Part shown: positions 1 to 9,819 of the stretch, piece after piece
Numbering within the stretch: position 1 is the stretch's first letter
How the letters are laid out: every line of letters begins with the position of its first letter
NCBI RefSeq assembly: GCF_016734805.1
Contig: NZ_JAERQG010000005.1
Location: forward strand, 1 to 64,000
DNA from: Marivirga atlantica
GTDB lineage: Bacteria; Bacteroidota; Bacteroidia; Cytophagales; Cyclobacteriaceae
DNA: 64,000 nt
Direction of reading: 5' to 3'
Notes under the pieces: model-generated
What the model was told of the DNA's origin: nothing
What the model saw: the letters and a program-made list of their open reading frames with translations, nothing else
The model's database searches: none
Made by a program: the position numbers and the translations under genes

Positions 1-1633
1 GGGCACCTTTCAGCAAGGGCATATAAGCCCATTGAATACCATCAATGATTTTATCACTTACTCTTTCCAACCAGCGTTCAAATCGGCCAAACCGGTTCTT
101 TTTGTTTTGGATGGGCTTCATGAATAATGCTGACATCATTGGAACATAAGTCAGGCAAAGGAAGATAGCACCAATCATCGCGAACCCAAAGGTGTAGGCC
201 ATAGGCTGGAACATTTTACCTTCTACACCTGTAAGGAATAGAATCGGGGCAAATACAATAAGAATGATAATCTGTCCAAAAAATGCTGAACTCATCATCG
301 TACTGCCGGCATCATAAGCCACCTCATCCATCACGCCCTGGTTGAACTTAATTTTTCCTGATCGGATGCGCTTCTGTATTTCGTACACTGTGCCTTCAAT
401 AATGATTACCGCACCATCTATAATAATTCCAAAGTCAATAGCCCCTAAGCTCATAAGGTTGGCCCAGACACCAAATTGCTTCATCAGAATGAAGGCAAAA
501 AGAAGGGAAAGCGGAATAGTTGTGGCGGTGATAATACCACCGCGGATGCTACCCAATAGTATTACCAAGGCAAATATCACAATGAGGGCACCCTCTAGAA
601 GGTTCGTTTTCACTGTACTGGTAGTTCTTTCGATCAGGGAACTACGGTCAAGAAATGGTTTTATTTCCAAGCCTTCTGGCAAAGACTTCTGCACTTTTTC
701 CATTCGTTCCTGTACATTCTGAATGACAGAATTAGGATTGGCACCCTTGAGCATAAGCACCATACCCCCAACGGCTTCTTTACCATCCTGCGTAAAGGCT
801 CCATAGCGTACTTGATTTCCGAAATGCACTGTCTCTGCCACATCACCAATCGTGACAGGAATGTTGTTTTCATTCCGTACCACTATATCCCGGATGTCGT
901 CAAGCGAACGCACAAGACCTTCTCCACGAATGAAATTGGCCATGTTGTTCTTCTCTATATATGCACCTCCTGTATTTACATTATTGCGCTGAAGGGCTTC
1001 AAAAACTTCTGAGATGGATACATTCAGTGCGTTAAGTTTTTCAGGATTGATAGCTATTTCATATTGCTTTATTTTACCCCCGAAGGCATTGACATCTACC
1101 ACACCATCTACCAGTGTCATCTGGCGTTTTACAATCCAGTCTTGAATGGTCCGCAGTTCTGTAGGGGTATAAACAGTATCATACCCAGGCTTTGGTTTTA
1201 TGGTATATTGGTATATTTCTCCCAGACCTGTTGTAATGGGGCCCATAGAAGGGCTGCCGAACTTTTCAGGGATTTTGTCACGTACTTCGTTGAGTTTTTC
1301 CTGTACCAGTTGCCGGGGTTTGTATATCCCCATTTCGTCTTCAAATACGATAGTAACTACGGATAACCCAAAACGGGATACTGAACGGATTTCTGTAACG
1401 CCCGGCAGATTCCCCATGGCTAATTCCACCGGATAGGTGACGAACTGTTCTATATCTTCTGTGGCCAGATTTTGAGACACAGTCATCACCTGGACTTGGT
1501 TATTGGTAATGTCGGGTACAGAGCCCAGATTGACCGTGTACATGGAGTATATACCCACTCCAATGAGTGCCAGCGTAAGCAGGCCCACGATGAATTTATT
1601 CTTTATTGAAAAAGAAATGATTTTATTGATCAT
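1..1633 (-). CDS. czcA: CzcA-type heavy-metal RND efflux permease, N-terminal part (3' end beyond window)
   Basis: Inner-membrane proton-driven pump of the RND superfamily, heavy-metal (HME) branch, which exports divalent cations together with a CzcB adaptor and a TolC channel. The translation begins MINKIISFSIKNKFIVG, with a first membrane helix, and runs without a stop to the left edge (about 544 residues of a family that is usually over 1000). The helix-4 motif reads DFGIIIDGAVIIIEG. The DFG-xxxD-xxxxxE pattern is that of Zn/Co/Cd/Ni exporters, whereas the second RND pump in this window has a different motif. The start ATG at 1633 follows a small membrane ORF by 11 bases. Divalent-metal substrate is inferred from the motif. 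Confidence 0.95.
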   Translation of the reverse strand, partial: MINKIISFSIKNKFIVGLLTLALIGVGIYSMYTVNLGSVPDITNNQVQVMTVSQNLATEDIEQFVTYPVELAMGNLPGVTEIRSVSRFGLSVVTIVFEDEMGIYKPRQLVQEKLNEVRDKIPEKFGSPSMGPITTGLGEIYQYTIKPKPGYDTVYTPTELRTIQDWIVKRQMTLVDGVVDVNAFGGKIKQYEIAINPEKLNALNVSISEVFEALQRNNVNTGGAYIEKNNMANFIRGEGLVRSLDDIRDIVVRNENNIPVTIGDVAETVHFGNQVRYGAFTQDGKEAVGGMVLMLKGANPNSVIQNVQERMEKVQKSLPEGLEIKPFLDRSSLIERTTSTVKTNLLEGALIVIFALVILLGSIRGGIITATTIPLSLLFAFILMKQFGVWANLMSLGAIDFGIIIDGAVIIIEGTVYEIQKRIRSGKIKFNQGVMDEVAYDAGSTMMSSAFFGQIIILIVFAPILFLTGVEGKMFQPMAYTFGFAMIGAIFLCLTYVPMMSALFMKPIQNKKNRFGRFERWLERVSDKIIDGIQWAYMPLLKGA

Positions 1634-1644
1634 ACGACTTTAAA

Positions 1645-1833
1645 TTATTTGACATGGAAAATGAAAAAGTGAAGGAGCCTTACGATCATGGCTACCAATA
1701 GAATTGCGCTAATAAGCACAATGAAAAACCACTTCAGCACCAGTTTAAGCGTGATTTTCTTCCTTCTTCTTTTCCTTTTTTTCGTTTTGTTTTTATTCAA
1801 TTTTTTCAACTTTCTGAATAAGATTGAACACAA
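1645..1833 (-). CDS. Small basic single-helix membrane protein (uncertain)
   Basis: A 62-residue reading frame just upstream of the czcA-like gene. It has a very basic N-terminal third (KKLNKNKTKKRKRRRKK) followed by one hydrophobic helix of about 22 residues, which fits a cytoplasmic N-terminus by the positive-inside rule. It would start at TTG, with no clear ribosome-binding site. It lies between a gene ending at 1963 and the pump start at 1633, so it may be co-transcribed. I do not recognise a family. The A-rich composition could produce this frame by chance. Confidence 0.33.
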   Translation of the reverse strand: MCSILFRKLKKLNKNKTKKRKRRRKKITLKLVLKWFFIVLISAILLVAMIVRLLHFFIFHVK

Positions 1834-1962
1834 TGAGTTTTTGCCTTTGAGTACTAAAGGCTCATTAAAAGAAAATGCCTGACAGGGTAAGTAAAATGCT
1901 TACTGAGTCCTGATAAAAAGGACTTATCAACGGTGCATACTTATCCTGTAAGGCAAGAAGAA

Positions 1963-2283
1963 TTATGATTTGGGGGGCTTGAGAAATCCAGAGATTTCAA
2001 TGCTGTTGAAATCCTGAAAATAAGCAGTATAAATGGTAGGTAATTTTTCGGGATGGGTAAAGGCTATTCCCGAAGTAGATAAAAAATGCACGTGGCAGCA
2101 ATGGCAAACGCAAAGCGGTGAGCAACCATCCCACCCCTGATTGTGGTCATGGTCATGATTATTATCCGCAGCGTTGACTACTGTAATACTTTCCTCGCTA
2201 TCCTTAAGGGGAACGGTATCCACACAGGCCATTCCGGCAAGGATTATTAAGTAAAAGCTCAATATGTAGCACGCGATTTTCAT
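1963..2283 (-). CDS. Small Cys/His-rich exported protein (DUF6660-like) upstream of the RND pump
   Basis: A 106-residue protein with an N-terminal signal segment ending LAGMAC (a weak lipobox), then a HDHDHN run and a CSPLCVCHCCHVH cluster that could bind a soft metal. Small proteins with this layout (signal, His-rich stretch, Cys cluster, C-terminal FxxF-type tail) are commonly found next to czcA/cusA genes in Bacteroidota and annotated DUF6660; that assignment is from memory of the family. It is the first gene of the unit reading into czcA. A role as a periplasmic metal binder is inferred. Confidence 0.75.
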   Translation of the reverse strand: MKIACYILSFYLIILAGMACVDTVPLKDSEESITVVNAADNNHDHDHNQGWDGCSPLCVCHCCHVHFLSTSGIAFTHPEKLPTIYTAYFQDFNSIEISGFLKPPKS

Positions 2284-2391
2284 TTTTGCAAATATACGTA
2301 ATTACACAATGCAAAGGTATTGCAAAGTTAGATTGGACTACCAGGAAAAGTAGGACTTCTGAAACCCAATGGATATCCAGAAATCCTTACA

Positions 2392-2601
2392 CTACACTGC
2401 CTCAGCATTAAAACCCGCTTTCTGTACCGTTTTCTTTACTTCTTCTTCAGTCAGATCAGAAGTTTCTACAGTAAGTATGCGGTCATCACTTTCAAGGTTG
2501 ACATCCCATTTTTTTATGTTCTTTTCCTCGTTCAAGAAGGGAGTCACTTTTGAAAGGCATCCGCTACAATTGATATTGGTTTTGAATTTTAAAGTGTTCA
2601 T
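2392..2601 (-). CDS. CopZ-like copper chaperone (HMA domain)
   Basis: A 69-residue single HMA domain: a beta strand, then INCSGC with the metal-binding CxxC at about residues 12-15, then the usual beta-alpha-beta continuation ending in GFNAEAV. Such proteins carry Cu+ in the cytoplasm to a P1B-type ATPase. It lies 33 bases downstream of the copA stop and is read in the same direction, so the two are very probably one operon. It has no signal peptide, in contrast to the MerP-like proteins elsewhere in the window. Confidence 0.9.
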   Translation of the reverse strand: MNTLKFKTNINCSGCLSKVTPFLNEEKNIKKWDVNLESDDRILTVETSDLTEEEVKKTVQKAGFNAEAV

Positions 2602-2634
2602 TATTTAGTCTATTTAAAGTTTATAATTTGATTC

Positions 2635-4899
2635 TTAAATTTTAGCTGCTTTCAACCGCAGACTATTGGCTACTACCGATACCGAACTGAAGGCCATCGC
2701 CATGCCCGCAATCATCGGATCAAGTAAAAAGCCGTTTACCGGGTATAAAAGCCCGGCTGCTATCGGGATACCGATAATGTTGTAAATGAATGCCCAAAAG
2801 AGGTTCTGACGAATACCCAATACGGTTTTCTTAGATAGCTTAAGTGCTTTGGGTATGGACTGCAGGTCTGAAGTTATCAACGTCATCTTCGCCACATCCA
2901 TTGCTATGTCAGAACCTTTGCCCATCGCAATACTCACATCGGCTTGTGCCAGAGCGTGTGAGTCGTTGATGCCATCTCCAACCATCGCCACAATTTTTCC
3001 TTTGACTTGTAGCCCTTTTACAAAATCTGCTTTGTCGGAAGGCAATACTTCTGCTTTAAACTCCTTAAGGCCTACCTGTTCGGCAACTGCATGGGCTGTT
3101 TGCTGATTATCACCGGTGAGCATGTACACGTTAATGTTTCTTTCCTGAAGGGTTTCAATAGCTTTTTTAGATGTTTCCTTAATCTTATCGGCAATTGCCA
3201 GCACAGCTAAAGCCTGATCTTGATTGGCAAAAAAGATGACTGTTTTAGCTTCCTCCCGAAGTGTTTTGGCTTTTTTGTCAAGTTGATTACTCACACTGAT
3301 ATTATGTTCGGCAAGCAATCTTTGGTTACCGATATAGAAGCTCGTGCCATTTTTATACTTTGCTTCAACCCCCCGCCCCGTAATGCTGTTAAACTGTGAA
3401 ATGGTTGCAGATTTAATGCCTTCCTCTTTTAGCTTTTGAACCACCGCTTCTGCCAAAGGATGTTCCGATTGCGACTCCATGGCCAGTACCATGGGCTTGA
3501 GCTTTTCGGATTGCTCCTCATCTTCCCAAAAGATATCCGTAACGACCGGCTTCCCTTCGGTGATGGTGCCCGTTTTGTCTAAAACAACAGCATTTACCTG
3601 ATATCCTAATTCCAGGCTTTCAGCGTCTTTGATCAGAATATTGTTTTCAGCGCCCTTTCCGACACCAACCATAATAGCCGTTGGGGTAGCTAGCCCCAAA
3701 GCACAGGGGCAGGCGATCACCAATACAGCTACCGAGGTAAGCAATGCATGCGTGAAGGCATCATCTCCACCTACCAACATCCAGGTAATAAAAGTCACGA
3801 TGGAAATAACCATTACTATCGGCACGAATATTCCGGCTATCTTATCCACCAGCTTTTGAACCGGGGCTTTACTCCCCTGGGCTTCTTGCACCATTTTGAT
3901 TATTTGGGCAAGTAAGGTATCCCCGGCTACTTTCTCAGCCGTAAAGCGAAAGCTACCTTTCTGGTTGACCGTCCCTGCAAACACTTTTTCACCTTTGCTT
4001 TTCTCCACCGGTATGGGTTCTCCTGTAATCATGCTTTCATCCACAAAAGAATTTCCCTCGGCCACTTCACCATCTACAGGTATCTTCTCCCCCGGACGAA
4101 CCAAAATGGTATAACCCACCTCAACCGAGGCAATGGGCATTTCCACTTCCTCTCCATCCACAATCACTCTCAATGTTTTGGGCTGTAAACCCATTAGTTT
4201 TTTGATGGCAGAAGAGGTATTGGATTTCGCTTTTTCCTCCAATACTTTTCCCAGTGAGATGAAAGTGATGATTACGGTAGCCGCTTCATAATACACATGT
4301 GGATGTATGCCCCTATTGTGCCAAAACTCAGGAAATAAGGTATTGAACAAGCTGAAAATGAATGCAATCCCCGTACTCAGGGCCACCAACGTATCCATGT
4401 TGGCCTTCCCGTGCCTGGCTTGTTTATAGGCATTAATGAAAAAACTTCTGCCAAACCAGAATAAAACCGGAATGGTAAATGCCAGAGAAATCCATCTGCC
4501 CGGCACCCAGTCCATGTAGAACATGCCCTGAATGAATACCGGTAGCGTTAAGATAGCAGACCAAATGGTTCGTCTTTTTACTTCCTGATAATGCTTTTCC
4601 TGAAGCTCCTGCTGCGCTTCTGATGGGTTTTCAGCGTCAATAATCAAATCATAACCAACTGACTGTAGCGCCTTACGCAAATCCTCTGAGGTGAGTGAAT
4701 CGTTATATTCTACTAATACCGAACTATTAGCGAAATTGACACTTGCCTTGGCCACACCTTCAGTATGGGTAAGGATGGACTCCACGCTGGAGGCACATGA
4801 GGCGCAAGTCATCCCCGTTACAGGAAAGGATTTTTTTAGTGTCTTGTCCATCTTTTGAGATGGTCTTCTTTTTGGTTCAATAATATCTATGGCTTCCAT
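2635..4899 (-). CDS. copA: Cu+-exporting P1B-type ATPase CopA
   Basis: A 754-residue copper efflux ATPase of the inner membrane. One N-terminal HMA domain carries GMTCASC (Cys 32 and 35). The transmembrane CPC site is at about residues 397-399, the phosphorylation motif DKTGT near 440, the [10 protein letters not shown] motif follows, and the hinge reads GDGINDS. The last two helices carry the Cu+ signature residues: YN in FIYNIIGIP and the M..SS pattern in [15 protein letters not shown]. It is followed by the chaperone gene. Upstream, at 4919-4934, is a short inverted repeat TGTTC-N6-GAACA that could be an operator. Transport of Cu+/Ag+ is well supported by the family signatures. Confidence 0.97.
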   Translation of the reverse strand: MEAIDIIEPKRRPSQKMDKTLKKSFPVTGMTCASCASSVESILTHTEGVAKASVNFANSSVLVEYNDSLTSEDLRKALQSVGYDLIIDAENPSEAQQELQEKHYQEVKRRTIWSAILTLPVFIQGMFYMDWVPGRWISLAFTIPVLFWFGRSFFINAYKQARHGKANMDTLVALSTGIAFIFSLFNTLFPEFWHNRGIHPHVYYEAATVIITFISLGKVLEEKAKSNTSSAIKKLMGLQPKTLRVIVDGEEVEMPIASVEVGYTILVRPGEKIPVDGEVAEGNSFVDESMITGEPIPVEKSKGEKVFAGTVNQKGSFRFTAEKVAGDTLLAQIIKMVQEAQGSKAPVQKLVDKIAGIFVPIVMVISIVTFITWMLVGGDDAFTHALLTSVAVLVIACPCALGLATPTAIMVGVGKGAENNILIKDAESLELGYQVNAVVLDKTGTITEGKPVVTDIFWEDEEQSEKLKPMVLAMESQSEHPLAEAVVQKLKEEGIKSATISQFNSITGRGVEAKYKNGTSFYIGNQRLLAEHNISVSNQLDKKAKTLREEAKTVIFFANQDQALAVLAIADKIKETSKKAIETLQERNINVYMLTGDNQQTAHAVAEQVGLKEFKAEVLPSDKADFVKGLQVKGKIVAMVGDGINDSHALAQADVSIAMGKGSDIAMDVAKMTLITSDLQSIPKALKLSKKTVLGIRQNLFWAFIYNIIGIPIAAGLLYPVNGFLLDPMIAGMAMAFSSVSVVANSLRLKAAKI

Positions 4900-5037
4900 A
4901 TATCATTTTTAATCTATATGTTCTGAGATGAACAATACAAAATTCGGAAGTGCAGAAGGAATAAGTACTATAGGATTTGCTTAAGGTTTTACAAAATTGT
5001 CAGTATGCCGAAGCATCTGGATTTGAATATTGAATAA

Positions 5038-5604
5038 TTATATGTTATCCAATGTGTTTCTTTTTCTATCAACAGTACTTTTAAACTGAGAAGGTGTCAT
5101 ACCAGTGACTTTTTTAAATTGACTACTTAAATGTGCCGCACTGCTGTATCCTAACTGAAAGGCTATTTGGCTCAGTGTAAGTTCATCATAGATCAGCAAT
5201 TCCTTAATGCGCTCAATTTTCTGGCGGATGATATATTGCTCAAGGGTGATGCTTTCTACCGAAGAAAAAAGCATGCCGAGATATTTATAGTCATAGTTGA
5301 GTTGGTCAGCGATCAAATCAGCCCATTTCACATCTAAAACATCCTGTGAATGATGAATCTTTTGAACAATCAAATTTTTCATCTGCTCTATCAGACGGCT
5401 TTTGCGATCATCTATAAGAGAAAATCCCACGGCTTCCAGTGCTTGATTTAACCTGCTTTTACCCTCATCCCCTAATCCTTCTTTGAGTTCAATCTTACCC
5501 AGCTCCACATTTTGAAAGGGTATCTCTAATTCTTCCATGAGTTGCTTAACCGCTGTTATACAGCGCGGGCAAACCATATTTTTAATATGAAATATTTGAT
5601 TCAT
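5038..5604 (-). CDS. AraC-family regulator with N-terminal HMA-like CPRC segment (copy 1)
   Basis: A 188-residue protein. Residues 1-70 read like an HMA fold: HIKNMVCPRC with a CxxC at about 12-15, followed by a GFSLIDD end. The rest is an AraC/XylS DNA-binding domain with two helix-turn-helix motifs (LTLSQIAFQLGYSSAAHLSSQFKKVTGMTPSQF). It sits between copA and the copB-type ATPase, 24 bases after the ATPase stop. It is homologous over its full length to the protein at 18783-19352. A cytosolic one-component sensor for Cu+ or another soft metal is inferred; the family is usually annotated only as AraC. Confidence 0.92.
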   Translation of the reverse strand: MNQIFHIKNMVCPRCITAVKQLMEELEIPFQNVELGKIELKEGLGDEGKSRLNQALEAVGFSLIDDRKSRLIEQMKNLIVQKIHHSQDVLDVKWADLIADQLNYDYKYLGMLFSSVESITLEQYIIRQKIERIKELLIYDELTLSQIAFQLGYSSAAHLSSQFKKVTGMTPSQFKSTVDRKRNTLDNI

Positions 5605-5628
5605 GTTATTAAAAACTTCAATTGCTTA

Positions 5629-7635
5629 TTATTTGAATTTTAGTCTCAATAATTGCGCATTAGCCGCACATACAATCGTACTCAGGCTCATAAGTCCTGC
5701 ACCTACAGCCGGATTGATCATGATACCTTGATAAAACAAAACACCGGCTGCTAATGGAATAGCCACCACGTTATAGCCAGTCGCCCAAATAAGATTCTGA
5801 ACCATCTTCTTGTAGGTTGCTCTTCCGAATAAGATCAGGTTAGCAATATCAGATGGGCTGCTCTCGGTAAGAATGATGTCAGCAGTTTCTGCAGCTACAT
5901 CTGTACCTGAGCCTACGGCAATGCCGATATCTGCTTTTGCCAATGCTGGAGCATCATTTACACCGTCTCCCGTCATGGCAACAAACTCATCCTCACTTTG
6001 AAGTTTCTCGATCAATTCTGACTTCTCATGAGGCAACACCTGGCTGTAGTAACCATCGAGCTTTAATTCGTCAGCTACTGCCTTGGCTGTTTGTTCATTA
6101 TCTCCAGTGGCCATCAATACTTTGATGCCTTTTTCTTTCAGCGTTTCAATTGCGGATTTGCTCTCCTTTCTGATTTGATCTGCTAATGCAATGAAACCTA
6201 TCAATTGACTTTCTTTAAGAATGAATACGACTGTCTCTGCTTTGTTTGAATTGGCTTCCTCAGGTAAGTCTATTTCTTCTTCTTCCAGATATCCGGGACT
6301 CACTATTTGATAAGTTGAGCCGTCAATTTTTGCACTCACCCCTTTGCCTTTGGTGGAGCCAAAATCAGAAATAGAAGGAAATTTGAGTTCACGCGATTTA
6401 GCCTCTTTTACAATCCCTTTGGCAATTGGATGTTCAGAACTTTGCTCAATGGCAGCCGCTTTGGAAAGCAAATCACCTTCCGGTTCATCCTCCAATGAGA
6501 CAACTCTGTTCACTCCGAAATTTCCCTCTGTTAGTGTTCCTGTTTTATCAAAAACGATGACTGATATTTTTCGGCTGTTTTCAAAAGCGGTTCTATTTCT
6601 GATAAGTAAGCCATTCTTGGCAGATAGAGCAGTAGAAATCGCTACTACCAACGGGACGGCTAATCCTAATGCGTGAGGACAAGTAATAATCATCACCGTA
6701 ACCATACGTTCAAGTGCAAAGTCCATGCCCTGCGAGCTAAAGAAAGCCCAGGCAATGAAGGTGACTACTCCAACTCCAATGGCGATGTAAGCTAACCATC
6801 CTGCAGCTGTGTTGGCGAGGTTTTGCGTTTTGGACTTGGTTTGTTGTGCTTCTTCTACCAGCTTAATAACCTTCTGTAAGTAACTATCCTCACCGGAAGA
6901 TTTCACTTCCACTTTTATGGTACCATCACCGTTAATTGCACCACCAATAACTTCATCACCTTTTGATTTTTCAACAGGCTTGCTTTCTCCCGTTAAGGCA
7001 CTTTCGTTTAAATCACTGCTCCCTTCAACAATTTTTCCGTCAGCTGGTACTTTTTCTCCAGATTTGATAAGGATGATATCACCCTTCTTGAGTTCACTGA
7101 TTTTGACATCATGAATATTATCACCATCTACTTTATGTGCCTCTGATGGCATCAGCTCTGCAAGCTTCTCTAGTGCTTTAGAGGCTCCCATGATAGAACG
7201 CATCTCTAGCCAATGCCCTAAGAGCATAATGTCAATCAGAGTGACCAACTCCCAATAAAATACTTTACCCTCCAGACCGAAAACAACTGCGGTGCTGTAA
7301 GCCCATGCGACTGTAATTGCAATGGCAATCAATGTCATCATACCCGGACCACCTTCAGAGAGTTCCTTTTTTAGACCTTTAAGAAATGGCCAGCCTCCAT
7401 AGATAAATATGAAGGTAGCCAACCCAGCAGCTACATTGCCCATTCCAGGAAAGCTGAATGAAAAGCCCAGGAATCCCTGGATCATTTCAGAAAAAGCCAG
7501 CACAGGAATAGATAGCACAGTATTGATATAAAACCGCTTCTTAAAATCCTCGATCATCTGGGCATGGTGGTCGTGGTGACCGCTTGAGTGATCAGCATGA
7601 TCTTGATGATGTTCTTTGTGTTCGTGATGTTCCAT
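5629..7635 (-). CDS. copB: CopB-type P1B-3 heavy-metal ATPase (CPH motif)
   Basis: A 668-residue heavy-metal P-type ATPase. Instead of an HMA domain it has a His-rich N-terminus (about 12 His in the first 30 residues). The membrane metal site is CPH (about residues 319-321, TCPHALGLAVPL), typical of the P1B-3 class that handles Cu2+/Cu+ or Ag+. DKTGTLTEG, SEHPIAKG and GDGVNDAPALAKAD are all intact. It directly abuts the preceding permease gene, whose stop ends one base before this ATG, and is followed by the AraC-type regulator, so the three probably form one operon. Confidence 0.96.
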   Translation of the reverse strand: MEHHEHKEHHQDHADHSSGHHDHHAQMIEDFKKRFYINTVLSIPVLAFSEMIQGFLGFSFSFPGMGNVAAGLATFIFIYGGWPFLKGLKKELSEGGPGMMTLIAIAITVAWAYSTAVVFGLEGKVFYWELVTLIDIMLLGHWLEMRSIMGASKALEKLAELMPSEAHKVDGDNIHDVKISELKKGDIILIKSGEKVPADGKIVEGSSDLNESALTGESKPVEKSKGDEVIGGAINGDGTIKVEVKSSGEDSYLQKVIKLVEEAQQTKSKTQNLANTAAGWLAYIAIGVGVVTFIAWAFFSSQGMDFALERMVTVMIITCPHALGLAVPLVVAISTALSAKNGLLIRNRTAFENSRKISVIVFDKTGTLTEGNFGVNRVVSLEDEPEGDLLSKAAAIEQSSEHPIAKGIVKEAKSRELKFPSISDFGSTKGKGVSAKIDGSTYQIVSPGYLEEEEIDLPEEANSNKAETVVFILKESQLIGFIALADQIRKESKSAIETLKEKGIKVLMATGDNEQTAKAVADELKLDGYYSQVLPHEKSELIEKLQSEDEFVAMTGDGVNDAPALAKADIGIAVGSGTDVAAETADIILTESSPSDIANLILFGRATYKKMVQNLIWATGYNVVAIPLAAGVLFYQGIMINPAVGAGLMSLSTIVCAANAQLLRLKFK

Positions 7636-8841
7636 TTATAGTAAGTAGATTAATGCTCCAATAACCAATATCAGCACAAATAAGTATACAACGACTCTCT
7701 TGAAAGAAATACCGCCACCTCCGTGATCATGATCATGGCCTCCATCGGTTTCCATCTTCTTTGTCCTGAAATTGAAGTATAGCATGAGTGCAGTAAATGC
7801 AGCGAATACGATGTTAAAATAGAAAGTGTAATCAATCTTGAATTGCGTCACTTCTTTTACTTTCCGGCTGCCCTCGGGTAATACGCCTAATAGATCAAAG
7901 CTATAATTGAGGATCAATGCCGTAATGACGATGCTTACATACATCACACCGGCAATGTAAAGGGCTATGCGGGTGCCATAATATTTTCTATTCATATTGA
8001 CCAATGGTGGCACCATCAGGTCGGAATAAATAAAGCCCATTAATCCGGCAAACAAAATTCCATTTTCATTGAGCACCGTAGCAAGGGGTATATTTCCCAT
8101 GGACCCTATGAACGTAGCTGCCGCCACAAATGGAGCGACCAATGCGTTTTCTAAACGAATAACAAATTCCGGCAATTGCCCTTGCATTCCGTTTAAAAAG
8201 ATCGCCTCCCAGAAAGACTGAGGGACTAATACGGAAACGAATCCTGCTATGGTAAAGCCTATAAGAATATCCTCCCATGCCATTTTCCATTCCATCACAA
8301 ATTTCTTCCCGACTAAAAACCAGCCTTCTTTAGACTTAATTCTTTTTCTCCAATCAAAATCCTCTTCCTCGGTAGAATCTTCCTCCACTTTCTCCCTGGC
8401 AGCTTTAATCCATTTTTTAGGATAAGTAAGCTTGATAATAAGTCCACTAATAGTTATCAAAATCAAACCACCTATTACTTCAGCTACTATAAATTGCCAA
8501 CCCAGGAATATAAAAATCAAAATTCCTAATTCTATGACCAGATTAGTGGAAGCAAACATAAACGCCACTGTACTTATGAAGTGTGCCCCTTTCTGAAATA
8601 GTGCCCTTGCCGCTGACAAAGCAGCAAAAGAGCAGGATGAGGAAATAGAACCGAAGAATGTGGATAATGAAACGCTCTTCACACTACTTTCGCCCATATA
8701 CCTGCTGAGTTTCTTTTTGGGAACAAATGCTTGAATTATCCCACTGACCAAATAACCGAGCACAAAGGCCCAGCCTGATTTCCAGAAAAACCCCAAGGCG
8801 GTTTTAGAGGATTCTCCCCATAGATCTAATATATCATTCAT
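7636..8841 (-). CDS. DUF318/YraQ-type metal permease
   Basis: A 401-residue integral membrane protein of the permease family PF03773 (DUF318, related to ArsP and YraQ). It has about 8-10 hydrophobic segments in two halves. Each half has a characteristic small-residue stretch: SISSSCSFAALSAARALFQKGA in the first, and GNIPLATVLNENGILFAGLMGF in the second. The cytoplasmic linkers are acidic (EEDSTEEEDFD) and His-rich (GGHDHDHGGGG). It is the first gene of the unit that reads into the copB-type ATPase and the AraC regulator. Metal or metalloid export is inferred from family and context; the substrate is not known. Confidence 0.85.
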   Translation of the reverse strand: MNDILDLWGESSKTALGFFWKSGWAFVLGYLVSGIIQAFVPKKKLSRYMGESSVKSVSLSTFFGSISSSCSFAALSAARALFQKGAHFISTVAFMFASTNLVIELGILIFIFLGWQFIVAEVIGGLILITISGLIIKLTYPKKWIKAAREKVEEDSTEEEDFDWRKRIKSKEGWFLVGKKFVMEWKMAWEDILIGFTIAGFVSVLVPQSFWEAIFLNGMQGQLPEFVIRLENALVAPFVAAATFIGSMGNIPLATVLNENGILFAGLMGFIYSDLMVPPLVNMNRKYYGTRIALYIAGVMYVSIVITALILNYSFDLLGVLPEGSRKVKEVTQFKIDYTFYFNIVFAAFTALMLYFNFRTKKMETDGGHDHDHGGGGISFKRVVVYLFVLILVIGALIYLL

Positions 8842-8871
8842 ATTTGCAATGATTTAATTGTTTTTTTGAGG

Positions 8872-8982
8872 TTATACAAAATAGCCTTTAGCTAGGCAGT
8901 TTTTCTCTTCGTGGTAAACCAGTTGTAATAATTTAAGCAGCTCAAAACCTTTCATTACGAGTATTTTTCTAGGTTTCCTCAT
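8872..8982 (-). CDS. Possible 36-residue small ORF upstream of the permease
   Basis: An ATG-initiated frame of 36 codons ending 30 bases before the permease start. The translation has an internal MKGFELLKLLQLVYHEEKN with amphipathic helical character, then CLAKGYFV and a stop. An alternative start lies at 8955. It could be a leader peptide, a remnant of a longer gene or chance. No family is recognised. The region otherwise holds the presumed promoter of the permease-copB operon. Confidence 0.25.
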   Translation of the reverse strand: MRKPRKILVMKGFELLKLLQLVYHEEKNCLAKGYFV

Positions 8983-9042
8983 ATTTTCATAGGGTTAAAT
9001 ACATAGTATAATAAAAATTGTTTTGCAATAAAAATTTTCATG

Positions 9043-9261
9043 TTATCCTTCATTTTTATAGCGCTTGTAAAACTGAAATCCTTTGTAGATTTTAAAACAC
9101 CCTGCCGCAATTAGAATTAGCGCAACAATATGATATATAAGCATTTCAATTTCACCCAAATACAGCAGTACTTCAATTAAACCAGCTAAAAAATACCACA
9201 TCACGGCATAGCCGAATGCTCCTTTTATTTTGTTCAGTTTTGCTTGTTTTTCGTGCTTCAT
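9043..9261 (-). CDS. Small two-helix membrane protein (paralogue of 12613-12825)
   Basis: A 72-residue protein with a basic N-terminus (KHEKQAKLNKIKG) and two predicted membrane helices. It aligns along its whole length with the 70-residue protein at 12613-12825: both have KxNKxxGxxGYxxMWxFxxxLIE..Y......IYHIVA and a YK.. tail. No function is known to me. Its position downstream of a multicopper oxidase and a larger membrane protein suggests a role in the metal response at the membrane (inference). Confidence 0.75.
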   Translation of the reverse strand: MKHEKQAKLNKIKGAFGYAVMWYFLAGLIEVLLYLGEIEMLIYHIVALILIAAGCFKIYKGFQFYKRYKNEG

Positions 9262-9288
9262 AATTGTGTCTACAAAATAATAAAATTG

Positions 9289-9816
9289 CTACCCATTTCT
9301 TATTTTCTTTCTGCTTATGGCAAATATGATCAACGGTAAAACAGAAAATTGCAAGACCGGTGAAACACCTACTTCAATGAGAGGGAGCATTGGCATCGCA
9401 TCGGCATATGACCAGTCTCCTCGCCATGTATGCCACAACTCCGCCAAAATAGCACCTAGAAAACCAACAAGGATTAATAGTAAAGCTCTGGTTAATTTTA
9501 AACGGCTAATCCAATAAACGTTTCTATATATAAGGCCAAATAAGAAGAGCAGTACGAGCACCATGAGCATATCTGCTATGGAGGCCAATGCACAAAAAGA
9601 AACATGCTCAAAATCGTATTGAAAATTCTTATATAAAGGTCCCTGCGCTACCTCCCAAACAAAATTTAGTATAAAGGCTACAATAGCTGTGTAAACGATG
9701 AAATACCGATATTTACCCTTATCTGCTACCTTCCTAAAAAAATGGATATATAACGTAATAATCACCAATAGGGTAATAACCGGCACAACGAAAATACCAA
9801 AGCTTAGATCATCCAT
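9289..9816 (-). CDS. Integral membrane protein of unknown function (paralogue of the broken gene at 33795-34217)
   Basis: A 175-residue protein with about five membrane helices. Recognisable points are NFVWEVAQGPLY in helix 2, CALASIADM, an invariant-looking RNVYWI, LAELWHTWRGDWSY and a C-terminal MPLLPLIEVGVSPVLQF. The same landmarks occur in order in the disrupted gene at 33795-34217, so this is a small family carried twice in the island. It lies 3 bases downstream of the oxidase gene and is probably co-transcribed. I do not know a function; Trp and Met in the loops would be compatible with metal or redox chemistry, but that is speculation. Confidence 0.8.
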   Translation of the reverse strand: MDDLSFGIFVVPVITLLVIITLYIHFFRKVADKGKYRYFIVYTAIVAFILNFVWEVAQGPLYKNFQYDFEHVSFCALASIADMLMVLVLLFLFGLIYRNVYWISRLKLTRALLLILVGFLGAILAELWHTWRGDWSYADAMPMLPLIEVGVSPVLQFSVLPLIIFAISRKKIRNG

Positions 9817-9819
9817 TGC

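Noticed and set aside
4919-4934. TGTTCTGAGATGAACA upstream of copA as a firm operator.
   Set aside because: The arms are only 5 bases long and occur once, so chance cannot be excluded; it is mentioned only with the copA entry.
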